A stretch of DNA of 64,000 nt from positions 1 through 64,000 of the forward strand of contig NZ_JAOEGN010000003.1 of assembly GCF_025446935.1 (NCBI RefSeq). Reading direction: 5' to 3'. Shown piece after piece: positions 52,166 through 62,605 of the stretch. This DNA is from Paracholeplasma vituli. Its GTDB lineage: Bacteria > Bacillota_I > Bacilli_A > Acholeplasmatales > UBA5453. The notes beneath the pieces are model-generated. The model searched no databases, had not been told where the DNA came from, and was given only the letters and a program-made list of their open reading frames with translations. Position 1 is the stretch's first letter. Every line of letters starts with the position of its first letter. The position numbers and the translations under genes are program-made.

Positions 52166-53710
52166 ATGAAATTAGATTATAAAAAGACGATATACGTCGG
52201 ATTGGCATTTTTAATTATTTCGCTGTTTTGGCAAACCTATGACGCAATCATCACCAAAATCTTGATCGATAAGTTTGGTTTAAATCAAACTTGGAGTGGC
52301 ATGGTCATGGCGATGGATAACGTACTCGCCCTATTCTTATTACCATTCTTTGGCAGTTTATCGGATAAGACCAATCATAAGAAAGGCAAAAGAACCCCTT
52401 ATGTGGTTGTAGGGACACTACTCGCAGCGTTCTTATTCGTTGGACTTTCGTTCTTCGATGCGATGCAACTCAAGAAGTTAGAAACCGAAACCAACCTCAA
52501 AGCAGAATATGAAAACGTCGAAACCTACACAGAGGATTCAACTGTCGGAGAGTGGCGCATTCTAGCGCTTTCCATGGGTACCGATTCAGAAGGTACTCGT
52601 ATTACAAACATTTTAAACGATTACACACTTGGAGAAACCTTAAATCAAGGGGACTACAACGATGTGAAAGACGCTTATTTCCGTTATCTATCCAATCAAG
52701 CTTGGGAAGTCACGAGCACCTCACCAGCGGTATTCATCGTCTTTATTGTGATGTTATTTCTAACACTGGTCGCGATGTCTACATTCCGTTCACCAGCCGT
52801 CGCGCTGATGCCGGATGTTACTACCAAGCAACTCCGTAGTAAAGGTAACGCACTGATCAACTTAATGGGTGCGTTCGGTGGGATCACCGCGATTATTTTA
52901 CTCACCGTATTTGGACTAGATAAACACTCGTTTGTAAACTACACGATGGCGTTTGTTTCGGTATCCATCATCATGGTGGTTGTTCTAGCAATCTTCTTAT
53001 GGAAAGTCAATGAACCCAAATTGGTTCAAGAACGTATCGATTTTGAAAAGAAAAATAACATCGTTGATGAAGAAGAAACTGAGAATCATAATCATTTATC
53101 GAAAGAAAAGCTTGTGTCTCTCATTTTAATTCTATCTTCCGTATTCCTTTGGTTTATGGGCTATAACGCAGTGACTACAAAACTATCGGATTACGCACCT
53201 AAAGTCTTAAATATGGGTTATTCAACACCATTATTGATTGCACAAGCAACTGCGATAGTTGGTTTTATTCCAATCGGTATTGTGTCTTCAAAATGGGGCA
53301 GAAGAAGAACCATTCTATTCGGGGTCGCACTTTTAACCCTATGCTTTACCTCCGTTTATTTTATTACGGAATCCACAGGGGTCTTACTCTATGTGGTCTT
53401 AGGATTAACAGGGGTCGCCTGGGCATCGATTAACGTCAACTCATATCCTATGGTTGTAGAATTATCTAAGGGTTCTGATGTCGGTAAATACACTGGATAT
53501 TATTATACCTTCAGTATGGCTGCACAAATTTTAACACCAATCCTATCCGGATTCTTAATGGATATGCCTGAACTCGGACGTAAGGTCTTATTCCCTTACT
53601 CAGCTGCATTCGTATTATTATCTTTTATTACCATGTTTTTTGTTAAACATGGGGATGCGAAAGCAGAAAAACGCTCAATCTTAGAAAATTTTGATGTCGA
53701 TATGGACTAA
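52166..53710 (+). CDS. MFS/GPH-type transporter
   Basis: 514 aa from ATG 52166 (GAAGAGG just upstream; GTG 52160 lies inside it). Twelve hydrophobic segments. GSLSDKTNHKKGKRTPYV (~60-77) is the loop-2/3 signature of the SLC45/GPH sugar-cation symporter group, and KWGRRRTI the loop-8/9 counterpart. An unusual ~70-residue soluble insert lies between helices near residues 105-175. Substrate likely a sugar; unproven. Confidence 0.82.
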   Translation: MKLDYKKTIYVGLAFLIISLFWQTYDAIITKILIDKFGLNQTWSGMVMAMDNVLALFLLPFFGSLSDKTNHKKGKRTPYVVVGTLLAAFLFVGLSFFDAMQLKKLETETNLKAEYENVETYTEDSTVGEWRILALSMGTDSEGTRITNILNDYTLGETLNQGDYNDVKDAYFRYLSNQAWEVTSTSPAVFIVFIVMLFLTLVAMSTFRSPAVALMPDVTTKQLRSKGNALINLMGAFGGITAIILLTVFGLDKHSFVNYTMAFVSVSIIMVVVLAIFLWKVNEPKLVQERIDFEKKNNIVDEEETENHNHLSKEKLVSLILILSSVFLWFMGYNAVTTKLSDYAPKVLNMGYSTPLLIAQATAIVGFIPIGIVSSKWGRRRTILFGVALLTLCFTSVYFITESTGVLLYVVLGLTGVAWASINVNSYPMVVELSKGSDVGKYTGYYYTFSMAAQILTPILSGFLMDMPELGRKVLFPYSAAFVLLSFITMFFVKHGDAKAEKRSILENFDVDMD

Positions 53711-53714
53711 AAAT

Positions 53715-53746
53715 ATAGCACTGGTCAACTGGCCAGTGCTATTTTG
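53715..53746. terminator. Terminator between the convergent MFS and membrane-protein genes
   Basis: 9-bp stem TAGCACTGG / CCAGTGCTA, 8-nt loop, then TTTTGTTT. It overlaps the end of the - strand gene. Confidence 0.8.
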
Positions 53747-54275
53747 TTTCCTTTAAAAACTGATATAGGATGAATATGAAGAAGAATGGACAAATGACTA
53801 AGGTTATGACTTTAGAGGGTTCTAAAGCAGGAAAGAAAATGGATTGTACATAAAGACTTGCGAATAGAACGATGCCTAAGGATTTAGTTAACGTATAAAT
53901 CGAGAACGTTTTAATCGTTTTGTTCACGTTTTTAAACGAAAGTACAATTTTACCAAACAGTGGAGATATTACAAACACAGGTAAAAGGATCACAAGATAC
54001 ATACTCTGCTTTAAAAACACGTGTTTTTGATAATACTCGATATCACCATACCGTTCATAAATAGCTAAAAAGGCACTTTGTTGGTCAAATAAGTATAAGA
54101 TTAAGTTGAGCACTAAGACATACCCCAATAAAGTAACCCACAAATAGAGTAATAGGTATCGATATTTTAAAGACATAAATAACCTCAAATGGATGACTAC
54201 ACCTAATAAAACGAAAAAACGGACGATTTTGTCCGCTTTATATTTAAAAATCGTTTCAATTTTTGAAATAATCAC
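53739..54275 (-). CDS. Small integral membrane protein, unknown function
   Basis: 178 aa with four hydrophobic helices (e.g. YLWVTLLGYVLVLNLILYLF; YLVILLPVFVISPLFG; VITLVICPFFFIFILYQFL). It overlaps the GDPD stop by 4 nt, so it is co-transcribed and translationally coupled. Family not recognised; it may act with the phosphodiesterase at the membrane. Confidence 0.65.
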   Translation of the reverse strand: MIISKIETIFKYKADKIVRFFVLLGVVIHLRLFMSLKYRYLLLYLWVTLLGYVLVLNLILYLFDQQSAFLAIYERYGDIEYYQKHVFLKQSMYLVILLPVFVISPLFGKIVLSFKNVNKTIKTFSIYTLTKSLGIVLFASLYVQSIFFPALEPSKVITLVICPFFFIFILYQFLKETK

Positions 54276-55003
54276 TTTTTCGGGATAAAATTTTCAAAAA
54301 CTGCATTATCAAAAGCTTTTCTCGCATAATCTAATGCTTTTTGATTTCTCGCCGCGTAAGCTAAAATCAATACGCCCCTGTTTTTCGCTTTTTGAACATA
54401 CGGATTTGGTAAGTCTTCTAAACGGTAGTTGATGAAATCAGGTTGTGTAAACCGATTAAAAATCATTTTCTTCAAAGCCCAAATGGTTGGTTTATTCATG
54501 GTTGAATCTCTAAAATATTCGCTGATTTGACCCCGAATTTGTTGTGGATCATTTTTCTTAAACCATCTTACGATGCTGGGGTCATAGGATTGGATTGCTA
54601 CTTCATAGGGGTAGTTTTTTAAGAGCTCGGATACCGTTTTCGCGTGTCGTTTTTTATTGCCAAAGGGTTTAATTTCAATTAAAAGAGGCACTTTTCCGTT
54701 CACAAGTTTAAGAATCTCTTCAAGCGTTGTTATCTGTTCGTCTGTACCCATTATCTTGTAAGACTTAATCTCATCAATAGTGAGGTCTTTTAAAGCCAAA
54801 TCTACACCGCATAAACGTTTTAAATTTTTATCATGGAACACAACAACCGTACCATCTTTTAAGATATTTGTATCGAGTTCAATCCCATAACCACGTGATA
54901 TCGCTGCTAGGAATGAGGCTTTTGTGTTTTCAACCAATTGATAGACCCCGTGTAACCCTCGATGGGTAATGTAAGTCTCTTTAAGCCAAGTCATATTTTT
55001 CAT
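54272..55003 (-). CDS. Glycerophosphodiester phosphodiesterase
   Basis: 243 aa from ATG 55003 (TAGGTGA upstream on the - strand). HRGLHG (~14-19) holds the first catalytic His; ELDTNILKDGTVVVFHD (~42-58) holds the metal-binding E-x-D and second His; LIEIKPFG (~114) the third acidic pair. TIM-barrel GDPD that releases glycerol-3-phosphate from deacylated phospholipids. No signal peptide, so cytoplasmic. Confidence 0.92.
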   Translation of the reverse strand: MKNMTWLKETYITHRGLHGVYQLVENTKASFLAAISRGYGIELDTNILKDGTVVVFHDKNLKRLCGVDLALKDLTIDEIKSYKIMGTDEQITTLEEILKLVNGKVPLLIEIKPFGNKKRHAKTVSELLKNYPYEVAIQSYDPSIVRWFKKNDPQQIRGQISEYFRDSTMNKPTIWALKKMIFNRFTQPDFINYRLEDLPNPYVQKAKNRGVLILAYAARNQKALDYARKAFDNAVFENFIPKK

Positions 55004-55165
55004 AAAAATCACCTACATTGATTGTAACAAAAATCAAAGTGATGGTCCATAAAAAATCTCTTAGAACCTGTGAAAAATGGAATAAATACAAAATATTCTA
55101 GCACTATAGAATAAATCATCACTACGTGATATAATACGGCTTGTTAGTAGAATAGAAGGGTTAGT

Positions 55166-57496
55166 ATGAAGAAACCAGAATTATTAGCGCCAGCTGGAAC
55201 AAAAGAAGCCTTTATCGGGGCGATCAATGCTGGAGCGAACGCGATTTTTATGGCAGGACACCGCTTTGGTGCGAGAGCGTTCGCCGAGAACTTTAATCAA
55301 CAAGATTTAATTGAGGCGATTGAATACGCACACTTGCGTGATGTCGCCGTTTTTATCGTTGTGAATACCTTAACCTTTGATGATGAAGTTGAAGATTTAT
55401 TGAAATATACCGATGAGCTTGTGAAGGCGCATGTAGACGCACTGATTGTTCAAGATATTGGGATGATTTCGATTTTCGCGAAACGTTACCCAAATACAGC
55501 CATCCACGCCTCAACCCAAGTGAATGCCCACAATATTCACCACGTTAAATTCTTAAAAGACCTTGGTGTTAAACGGGTCATTTTGGCGAGAGAAACCAGT
55601 ATTGATGTCATTCGTCAAATCAAACAAACAGTCGATATCGAACTTGAAGTGTTCATCCATGGTGCGCTTTGTGTATCCTTTAGTGGAAACTGCCTCATTT
55701 CATCCATTTTAAATAAACGTAGTGGGAACCGCGGGGAATGTGCTTATAACTGCCGATTACCGTATAAACTTGTAAAAGATAAAACCGTTATTGGTGAAGA
55801 ATCCTATTTGATGAGTGCAAAGGATTTAATGACCTTAGAACACATCGATGAGCTCATCGAAGCGGGGATTGATTCGTTTAAAATTGAAGGTAGAATGCGT
55901 AAGAAAGAATATGTCACGCAAACCACGATGGCTTATAGAAAAGCGATCGATGCCTATTTTGAAAATAAACCCATCGATTATTCTACTGAAATCGATAAAC
56001 TAAAACGCGTATTTAACCGTGATTACACCAAAGGCTATATGCTTAATGAAATCCCTAAAGATCTCAATAACGACTTTAGACCGAACCATATGGGGGTACA
56101 AATCGGAAAAGTCATCGCTTACCAAGCCCCACTCGCTTTGGTTCAACTTACCGAGGACTTAAAAAATGGGGACGGTTTTAGAATTGTCGGCGAACATGAC
56201 TATGGTAATCTAGTCACTTACATGAAACGAAAGAATAACACCGTCATCAAAGAAGCCTTTAAAGGGGAAACCATTTACCTCGAAGTGAAAGAAAAAGTGT
56301 ACCCAGAATCGTTGTTATTTAAAACGTTAGACTCGGATCTAGAAAAAGACCTCGTGATGTATCAATCGAAAGAATTTAAGATTGTACCTCTATCGGGAAT
56401 GGTATCAGCCTTTGTGGGTAAACCCCTCCAATTCAGTCTAAGTGATGGCAAACATACAGTCACATTAAGCTTAGATAAAGACCTTGAATACGCTATGAAT
56501 CAGCCTGTAACTGAGGATAAAATCGCAGAAGCTTTTAAGAAACTTGGTGGGACACCGTATTATTTTGAAGCTTTAACAGTCTATACCGATAATGTATGTT
56601 TCATCCCGATCAAAGAGATGAACGAACTTAGACGTGAAGCGGTCATCGCTTTGAATCAAAAACGCCTAGAAACAAAAGAAGCCCTAATTGTACCGAATAG
56701 TCTACAAAATGGCTTTAAATACGACAATAAACAGCGCTTAACCGTAAGAGTTCATACGCTCGCACAATTAGACACAGCGTATCGATTAGGGGTAGAAGAA
56801 ATCTATTATGAAGATATCGTTAAAGTCGATCCAAATGCTTATCCGAATGCGTTAGTTTGTCCAGTAACCAAACGCATTGTTGAAGACATCAAAGGCTTCG
56901 ATATTATTGGTCCAACGTTAGTTTCAGAACTTGGTGGGATTTATCAAAACCAAAACCGATTTGAAATCATTACGGATGAATTCATAAATATCACCAATAT
57001 CTACACTGCAGCACTAATATCCAACTACAACGTCAAACGCATCAGTTTATCTTCTGAACTGGATGCGAAACACGTATTAGGTTTTTCAGACCGTTACTTT
57101 AAAACCTTTGGCAGTTATCCAAATCTAGAAATGGTTGTTTATGGTCATAAGGATTTGATGATTTCAAAATATTGTCCGGTTGCGAAAACATTTGGATATA
57201 AACCAAACTGTCGTTTGTGTTTTAAAGATCAGTATTACCTTCAAGACCATATTGGGAAATATGCATTACTGAATGATGGGCATTGTAACATGCGCGTCAT
57301 GGACCCCACACCACTATTATTAATTGACCAATTGGATGCGTTAAAACAAGCAAGAATTCATACCTTCAGACTCGATTTCACAACCGAAACTGAAAAAGAG
57401 ATGAAGTCCATCATATACGCCTTTAAATTAGCTTTAGAAAAGAAACCTTATCGCATCGAGTTATCCCGATTTAGAATGGGAAACTTTTGGTCTTAA
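55166..57496 (+). CDS. U32-family peptidase / tRNA-rRNA hydroxylation protein, fused long form
   Basis: 776 aa. The N-terminal half is the U32 core: PELLAPAGTKEAFIGAINAG (3-22), FIHGALCVSFSGNCLISS (~166-183), RGECAYNCRLPY with Cys ligands. A DUF3656-like region follows, and the C-terminal ~250 residues contain further cysteines (CPVAK, CRLCF) and a second barrel-like part. Relatives (RlhA, TrhP) hydroxylate rRNA or tRNA rather than degrade collagen. A -10-like TATAAT sits ~35 nt upstream. Confidence 0.87.
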   Translation: MKKPELLAPAGTKEAFIGAINAGANAIFMAGHRFGARAFAENFNQQDLIEAIEYAHLRDVAVFIVVNTLTFDDEVEDLLKYTDELVKAHVDALIVQDIGMISIFAKRYPNTAIHASTQVNAHNIHHVKFLKDLGVKRVILARETSIDVIRQIKQTVDIELEVFIHGALCVSFSGNCLISSILNKRSGNRGECAYNCRLPYKLVKDKTVIGEESYLMSAKDLMTLEHIDELIEAGIDSFKIEGRMRKKEYVTQTTMAYRKAIDAYFENKPIDYSTEIDKLKRVFNRDYTKGYMLNEIPKDLNNDFRPNHMGVQIGKVIAYQAPLALVQLTEDLKNGDGFRIVGEHDYGNLVTYMKRKNNTVIKEAFKGETIYLEVKEKVYPESLLFKTLDSDLEKDLVMYQSKEFKIVPLSGMVSAFVGKPLQFSLSDGKHTVTLSLDKDLEYAMNQPVTEDKIAEAFKKLGGTPYYFEALTVYTDNVCFIPIKEMNELRREAVIALNQKRLETKEALIVPNSLQNGFKYDNKQRLTVRVHTLAQLDTAYRLGVEEIYYEDIVKVDPNAYPNALVCPVTKRIVEDIKGFDIIGPTLVSELGGIYQNQNRFEIITDEFINITNIYTAALISNYNVKRISLSSELDAKHVLGFSDRYFKTFGSYPNLEMVVYGHKDLMISKYCPVAKTFGYKPNCRLCFKDQYYLQDHIGKYALLNDGHCNMRVMDPTPLLLIDQLDALKQARIHTFRLDFTTETEKEMKSIIYAFKLALEKKPYRIELSRFRMGNFWS

Positions 57497-57529
57497 CATA
57501 GTTATCTATGTGATATGTCCGGAAATGAT

Positions 57530-57558
57530 TTGTTTAAAGCAAATCAATTTGTTATACT
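57530..57558 (+). promoter_or_regulatory. Candidate promoter of the ATP synthase operon
   Basis: TTGTTT (near 57530) and TATACT (near 57552) with about 16-17 nt spacing, in the gap after the U32 gene and ~40 nt before the first start of the operon. Exact positions may be off by one base. Confidence 0.45.
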
Positions 57559-57597
57559 GTTAATGGTAGTATTTTATAAGGTATTAAGGTGGTACAA

Positions 57598-57831
57598 ATG
57601 GAACCTAAAAAAGAAAGACAAAGAAAATCACTTGCTGGGTTTATAAAAGAGTATAATATTGTGATTTCTTTCTTCTATGAATTGGTATTTGTGCTCCTTG
57701 GATTGATTGTTTTAGGGGTAGTCCTCGATAATTATCTCAATACAAAAGTCTTATTCACGATCCTATTTACATTATTCGGAATTTATTCAAGTATTTCTAC
57801 TTTGTATAAACGCATGAAAAATAAGAGGTAG
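57598..57831 (+). CDS. AtpZ/AtpI-like ATP synthase assembly protein
   Basis: 77 aa from ATG 57598 (AAGGTGG upstream; the in-frame GTG 57589 is inside it). Two membrane helices (VISFFYELVFVLLGLIVLGVVL in part; VLFTILFTLFGIYSSI) after a basic N-terminus. It resembles AtpZ/AtpQ-type small proteins at the head of atp operons, thought to help c-ring assembly or ion transport. Confidence 0.65.
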   Translation: MEPKKERQRKSLAGFIKEYNIVISFFYELVFVLLGLIVLGVVLDNYLNTKVLFTILFTLFGIYSSISTLYKRMKNKR

Positions 57832-57834
57832 CGC

Positions 57835-58209
57835 ATGTCACTGAATCATGATTTCAATCAAAATTTTAAATATACAATTGGATTAATCGGCCTAAGTTCT
57901 GTTGTTGCGTTCTTTATTTTTGGTAGAGAGGTAGCCATTAGTATCGTTCTAGGTGGTGCAACAACACTTTGGGGTATGAGCCATCTGGCTAAACAAAACC
58001 GAAAACTGATTCAGGCGGATGGGATTAAAAAAACCCGAAGCTCTGGGTATATCATTCGGTTTTTATTGTATGGAATTGTCTTAGTGATGTCTCATTACTC
58101 CGAATCTTTAAACCTTTACGGCACATTTTATGGCTTAATGACATTTAAAATTTGCTTCTATACCCAATCTATTTACAGATTGTCTTTTGGAGGGAAGAAA
58201 CATGAATGA
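57835..58209 (+). CDS. ATP synthase subunit I-like protein
   Basis: 124 aa, four hydrophobic segments (FKYTIGLIGLSSVVAFFIFG; AISIVLGGATTLWGMSHLA; YIIRFLLYGIVLVM; GLMTFKICFYTQSIYRLSF). The AtpI layout and place directly before atpB support the call. It overlaps atpB by 8 nt. AtpI assists c-ring formation. Confidence 0.7.
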   Translation: MSLNHDFNQNFKYTIGLIGLSSVVAFFIFGREVAISIVLGGATTLWGMSHLAKQNRKLIQADGIKKTRSSGYIIRFLLYGIVLVMSHYSESLNLYGTFYGLMTFKICFYTQSIYRLSFGGKKHE

Positions 58210-58876
58210 GTTCTTCAAAGCATTTTATGATTTTTATATGGGTCTTTCTAGTGCAATTAAAGCGTCTATTATTGTTATGGTAGTAATTGGCATTGTCTCA
58301 ACAATATTAGGTTTACGAATCAAAAAACAAGATTACCGTTCAACACCCAAAGGATTTTTGTTCCTCGCGGTAATGTTAGTAGATATGATTAATGGTTTTG
58401 TTAAGGACGTATTTCCAAAATATCATAAATTCTATCAACCCATCATGCTAACCATGTTCATGTATGTTTTATTTGCAAACTTCAGTAGCTTATTTGGTTT
58501 AACGGCACCCCTATCTAATCTAAATATCGCATTATCAATGAGTATTATTGTATTTTTCACCATCCAAATCTCGGTATTGGTAGTCAAAAAACCGAAGGCT
58601 AGAGTAGCAGCTTTATTTTCACCAAACCCTTTGTTTTTCCCACTCAATTTAATCGGAGAGTTTTCAACTCCATTCTCAATGGGTATGCGTCTATTTGGGA
58701 ACTTAATGAGTGGATCGATTTTAGCAATCTTAATTTATCATTACACGTCTTATTTTGGTATCGTGGCGGGAGCATTTATCGTGCATCCCATCTTTGATAT
58801 ATTCTTTGGTGCCATTCAGGCATATGTATTTTTAAACCTATTTTCCATTTTCTTAAGCATTGCAGTGGAAGATTAA
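58202..58876 (+). CDS. atpB: F0 ATP synthase subunit a
   Basis: 224 aa from ATG 58202 (GGAGGG upstream, in the end of the previous gene). Five to six helices. [15 protein letters not shown] (~158-172) contains the essential Arg of the proton half-channel, and [15 protein letters not shown] the conserved last helix. Membrane stator that passes protons to the c-ring. Confidence 0.95.
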   Translation: MNEFFKAFYDFYMGLSSAIKASIIVMVVIGIVSTILGLRIKKQDYRSTPKGFLFLAVMLVDMINGFVKDVFPKYHKFYQPIMLTMFMYVLFANFSSLFGLTAPLSNLNIALSMSIIVFFTIQISVLVVKKPKARVAALFSPNPLFFPLNLIGEFSTPFSMGMRLFGNLMSGSILAILIYHYTSYFGIVAGAFIVHPIFDIFFGAIQAYVFLNLFSIFLSIAVED

Positions 58877-58899
58877 TCATCTATAAGGAGGAAGAACAG

Positions 58900-59142
58900 A
58901 TGGATTTCAATCAATTTTTCGCAACAGGTATGGCTTATTTAGGTGCAGGCTTAGCGGTATTCACCGGTTTTGCGACCGCGATTGGTCAAGGCTATGCAGC
59001 AGCTAAAGCAGTTGAAGCGGTCGGTAGACAACCAGAAGCTGTTAACGAAATTCGTTCGACTTTATTACTTGGGGACGCTCTAGCAGAAACCACAGGTATT
59101 TATGGTCTAGTTATCGCAATCATCTTGATTTTCGTTGCGTAA
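58900..59142 (+). CDS. atpE: F0 ATP synthase subunit c
   Basis: 80 aa, two-helix hairpin: [23 protein letters not shown]-type loop (~26-48) and the carboxylate Glu in [15 protein letters not shown] (~61-75). No Na+-type Gln/Glu pattern was scored, so H+ is assumed. GGAGG precedes the start. Forms the rotor ring. Confidence 0.96.
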   Translation: MDFNQFFATGMAYLGAGLAVFTGFATAIGQGYAAAKAVEAVGRQPEAVNEIRSTLLLGDALAETTGIYGLVIAIILIFVA

Positions 59143-59167
59143 CATTTATTAAAGGGGGTAAGCGTTC

Positions 59168-59701
59168 ATGCTTGCTGATACACTAAAAGCATTTGTTGAA
59201 GAGTCTTTAGGGCTGCTTTTCGGAACAGGACTAGAGGATATCTTAATTCAGCTCGGCGGAACCGTCTTGCTTTTTTTGGTGATTCGTAAATTTTTCTGGA
59301 AGAATGTTACTGATTTTCTAGAGAAACGTAGGGTTTACATGGATGAAGAACTATTTAAAGCGGAAGCAATGAAACTTGAAGCAGCAGAAATAAAAGCGAA
59401 TACAGAGGAAGCGTATAAAACGCTAAGAAACTCTGTAACGAAAACCATTGAAGATGCTAAGTTAAGAGCTCAAAAAGAAGAAACTGTGATTTTATCACAT
59501 GCTAAAGCCGAAGCGCAAAGACTTAAATTAGAAGCAGAAAAAGAAATTGAACTTGAGGTTTTAAAAGCTCAAGATCAAATGAAAAAGGAAATCGTTACAG
59601 TCGCAACTGTTTTGGCAGAAAAGATTATCCAAAAAGAATTGGATGAGAAAAAGTATGCAAGTCTGGTTGAAGAAGCGACTAAAGAGGTTAAACAATCATG
59701 A
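59168..59701 (+). CDS. atpF: F0 ATP synthase subunit b
   Basis: 177 aa. One N-terminal helix (LGGTVLLFLVIRKFFW, ~29-44) then a long charged alpha-helix (EAAEIKANTEEAYKTL and beyond), the peripheral stalk. AAAGGGGGT before the start. It overlaps atpH by 4 nt. Confidence 0.93.
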   Translation: MLADTLKAFVEESLGLLFGTGLEDILIQLGGTVLLFLVIRKFFWKNVTDFLEKRRVYMDEELFKAEAMKLEAAEIKANTEEAYKTLRNSVTKTIEDAKLRAQKEETVILSHAKAEAQRLKLEAEKEIELEVLKAQDQMKKEIVTVATVLAEKIIQKELDEKKYASLVEEATKEVKQS

Positions 59702-60213
59702 CGAGTTTAGGCTACCAATATGCAGAAGCACTCTACGCACTGTCGGTAGAATCCCAAAAACAAATTGCGATGAAACTAGAACTTGAACGTTTTATTGGAC
59801 TTTACAAAGAGGAAGTTAAATTACTACTAACGCATCCTAAAGTAGCCATCCAAGATAAAAAGCGTGTCATTCAAGGATTAAAATTAGATACCTTAATGAC
59901 AAACTTTTTGTTTGTATTAATTGACAATCATCGCCTAGATGAGGTTACAAATATACAAGCAGCGTATCAAGATTTATTGGACCGCCAAAATCAAATATTA
60001 CGGGCCAAAGTCTATTCGAATAAACCATTATCTAAAACTGAGCTCGAAGGGATCAAAGTCGCTTTGCAAACCAAATTAAACAGGCAGACTCTTTTAGAAA
60101 ATGTCATCGATTCAAACATTGTTGGTGGTATCAAAATTGCCTACGAAGGTAATATTGTAGATCACACCATCAATCATTTTATTGCTTCTTTAAGCGAAAC
60201 CTTAAAGGCATAG
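59698..60213 (+). CDS. atpH: F1 ATP synthase subunit delta
   Basis: 171 aa. Helical N-terminal domain ([14 protein letters not shown]) and the C-terminal [18 protein letters not shown] (~143-160) strand pair, typical of delta/OSCP, which links stalk to F1. ATGA overlap with atpF. Confidence 0.93.
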   Translation: MTSLGYQYAEALYALSVESQKQIAMKLELERFIGLYKEEVKLLLTHPKVAIQDKKRVIQGLKLDTLMTNFLFVLIDNHRLDEVTNIQAAYQDLLDRQNQILRAKVYSNKPLSKTELEGIKVALQTKLNRQTLLENVIDSNIVGGIKIAYEGNIVDHTINHFIASLSETLKA

Positions 60214-60226
60214 AGAAGGTGAATAT

Positions 60227-61735
60227 ATGAGTAAAATCAATCCAGTCGAAATTAGTTCTTTGATTATAGAGCAAATTAAAAAATATCAAAATGAAATTAA
60301 AACCGACCATGTCGGAACCGTCATCAGTGTTGGGGATGGGATTGCATTAGTCCACGGTCTCGAACACGCGATGAGTGGGGAATTATTGGCTTTTCCAAAT
60401 GGTGTTTTCGGTCAAGTTTTAAACCTTGAAAAAGACTATGTGGGTGTCATCTTGCTAGATGAGTCTACCAGCATCAAAGAAGGTGATACAGTATCTACTA
60501 CTGGGCGCATTCTTGAAGTACCTGTTGGTGAAGCCCTCATTGGACGTGTCGTCAATCCACTTGGAAAACCCATCGATGGCATGGGAAAGATTCAAACAGA
60601 CAAATTTAGAACCATTGAACGAAAAGCAACCGGCGTTATGGCTCGTAAAGGTGTTCATCAACCTCTACAAACAGGGATAAAAGTACTTGACGCTTTAGTA
60701 CCAATTGGAAGAGGTCAAAGAGAACTCATTATTGGTGACCGTCAAACAGGTAAAACAACACTAGCGATCGACACGATTCTAAATCAAAAAGGGAAAAATG
60801 TAATTTGTATTTACGTTGCAATTGGTCAAAAAGAGTCCACCGTTGCAGGTGTTTACGAAACCTTAAAATCATTCGGAGCGATGGACTATTCTATCATCGT
60901 TTCAGCTTCCGCATCCGAACCTTCCCCACTACTATATTTAGCACCATATGCAGGGGTTACTATGGCGGAAGAATTTATGTTTGCGGGTAAGGATGTCCTT
61001 ATTGTGTATGATGATTTAACCAAACACGCGACAGCTTACCGTGAACTATCCCTATTATTAAGAAGACCACCAGGACGTGAAGCATTCCCTGGGGACGTCT
61101 TCTATCTACACTCACGCTTATTGGAAAGAGCTGCGAAACTAAACGATGAATTAGGGGGCGGATCAATTACTGCCTTACCGATTATCGAAACGCAAGCAGG
61201 CGATATCTCTGCTTATATTCCAACCAACGTCATCAGTATCACCGACGGTCAAATTTTCTTACAATCTGACTTATTCCATAGCGGGGTTAGACCAGCGATC
61301 AATGCCGGTTTATCCGTCTCACGTGTTGGTGGTGCTGCTCAAACGAAAGCTATTAAAAAAGTATCCGGTACATTACGTCTCGATTTAGCATCATTTAGAG
61401 AACTTGAAGCCTTTACACAGTTTGGTAGCGACCTCGATGATGCCACTAAAGCAAGACTCGAACGAGGTAAACGCACGGTTGAAATCTTGAAACAAGGTTT
61501 ACACGATACAATGGCAGTTGAGTATCAAGTGTTATCCATCTTCGCACTGACACACGGCTACTTAGATAGCATTAAGTTATCTGATGTGAGACGTTTTGAA
61601 AAAGCTTTACATAGTTTCTTTAATACGGATAAAGAAGCGAATCATTTGTTACACGAACTTAAAGAAACGGCTGTTTTGCCTGAGATAAATAAACTCAAAG
61701 AAGCAATAAACCGTTTTAAATTAACATTCGTATAG
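60227..61735 (+). CDS. atpA: F1 ATP synthase subunit alpha
   Basis: 502 aa, full length. Walker A GDRQTGKT (~169-176), [20 protein letters not shown] (~281-300) and the alpha signature [14 protein letters not shown] (~363-376). Regulatory nucleotide-binding subunit of the catalytic hexamer. 13 nt after atpH, AGAAGGTG upstream. Confidence 0.98.
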   Translation: MSKINPVEISSLIIEQIKKYQNEIKTDHVGTVISVGDGIALVHGLEHAMSGELLAFPNGVFGQVLNLEKDYVGVILLDESTSIKEGDTVSTTGRILEVPVGEALIGRVVNPLGKPIDGMGKIQTDKFRTIERKATGVMARKGVHQPLQTGIKVLDALVPIGRGQRELIIGDRQTGKTTLAIDTILNQKGKNVICIYVAIGQKESTVAGVYETLKSFGAMDYSIIVSASASEPSPLLYLAPYAGVTMAEEFMFAGKDVLIVYDDLTKHATAYRELSLLLRRPPGREAFPGDVFYLHSRLLERAAKLNDELGGGSITALPIIETQAGDISAYIPTNVISITDGQIFLQSDLFHSGVRPAINAGLSVSRVGGAAQTKAIKKVSGTLRLDLASFRELEAFTQFGSDLDDATKARLERGKRTVEILKQGLHDTMAVEYQVLSIFALTHGYLDSIKLSDVRRFEKALHSFFNTDKEANHLLHELKETAVLPEINKLKEAINRFKLTFV

Positions 61736-61744
61736 GTCATTTAT

Positions 61745-62605
61745 ATGGCATCGATGAGAGACATAAAGTCGCGTATCATTGCGACTAAGAAAACGGCTCA
61801 AATCACAAATGCGATGTATATGGTTTCAGCATCTAAACTCAAAAAAGCAGAACGTGCGATGGTTTCTTATCGTCCGATGGTAAAACGATTGAACCACATC
61901 ATTCAAGGCTTATTAACCGACGATGATATATCACATGTGTTTTTAGAAAAACGACCTGTGAAAAAAGTGTGTTACATTTTAATCAGTTCTGACCGAGGAT
62001 TAGCTGGACCTTATAACGCAAACCTTTTCCGTAAGTTTCAATCCCATCTTAAAGAATCGAATGTCGACCCATCAACCGTAATGGTTGCGGCGATTGGCCA
62101 AAAGGCTTTTTCATTCGCAAAACGCAATCAATACCAACTGGTCAATGATAAGCCAATACACGTTAGAGACGATATTCAATTCGTCGATTTTAAAGAGATC
62201 ACACAAAAATTTATCGACTTATTCTTATCGAAACAAGTAGATGAAATTGTTGTATTCTACAGCCATTTCATCAATACTTTATACCAAAATGCCGAATCAA
62301 AGACCCTTTTACCAGTTCGATTAGAAGAAACCGATGAACCTCAGAAAACCCGCTACGAATATGAACCGAATAAGGTTGAAATCATTAACCATCTGTTACC
62401 GATGGTTGTCGAAAATACCCTTTATGGTTTTATACTTGAAGCAAAAGCTGGTGAGCATGCGTCGCGCATGACCGCCATGCGATCAGCTACCGATAATGCG
62501 AAAGACGTCATTAAAAAGTTAGAGTTACACTATAACCGTGCACGTCAAGCCGCAATTACCATTGAACTAACCGATATCATTGGCGGCGCCAATGCGGTTA
62601 AGTAA
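61745..62605 (+). CDS. atpG: F1 ATP synthase subunit gamma
   Basis: 286 aa. Conserved ends: MRDIKSRIIATKKTAQITNA (4-23) and the C-terminal ARQAAITIELTDIIGGANA (~266-284). SSDRGLAGPYNAN (~78) is the mid-protein signature. Central rotating shaft. Confidence 0.97.
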   Translation: MASMRDIKSRIIATKKTAQITNAMYMVSASKLKKAERAMVSYRPMVKRLNHIIQGLLTDDDISHVFLEKRPVKKVCYILISSDRGLAGPYNANLFRKFQSHLKESNVDPSTVMVAAIGQKAFSFAKRNQYQLVNDKPIHVRDDIQFVDFKEITQKFIDLFLSKQVDEIVVFYSHFINTLYQNAESKTLLPVRLEETDEPQKTRYEYEPNKVEIINHLLPMVVENTLYGFILEAKAGEHASRMTAMRSATDNAKDVIKKLELHYNRARQAAITIELTDIIGGANAVK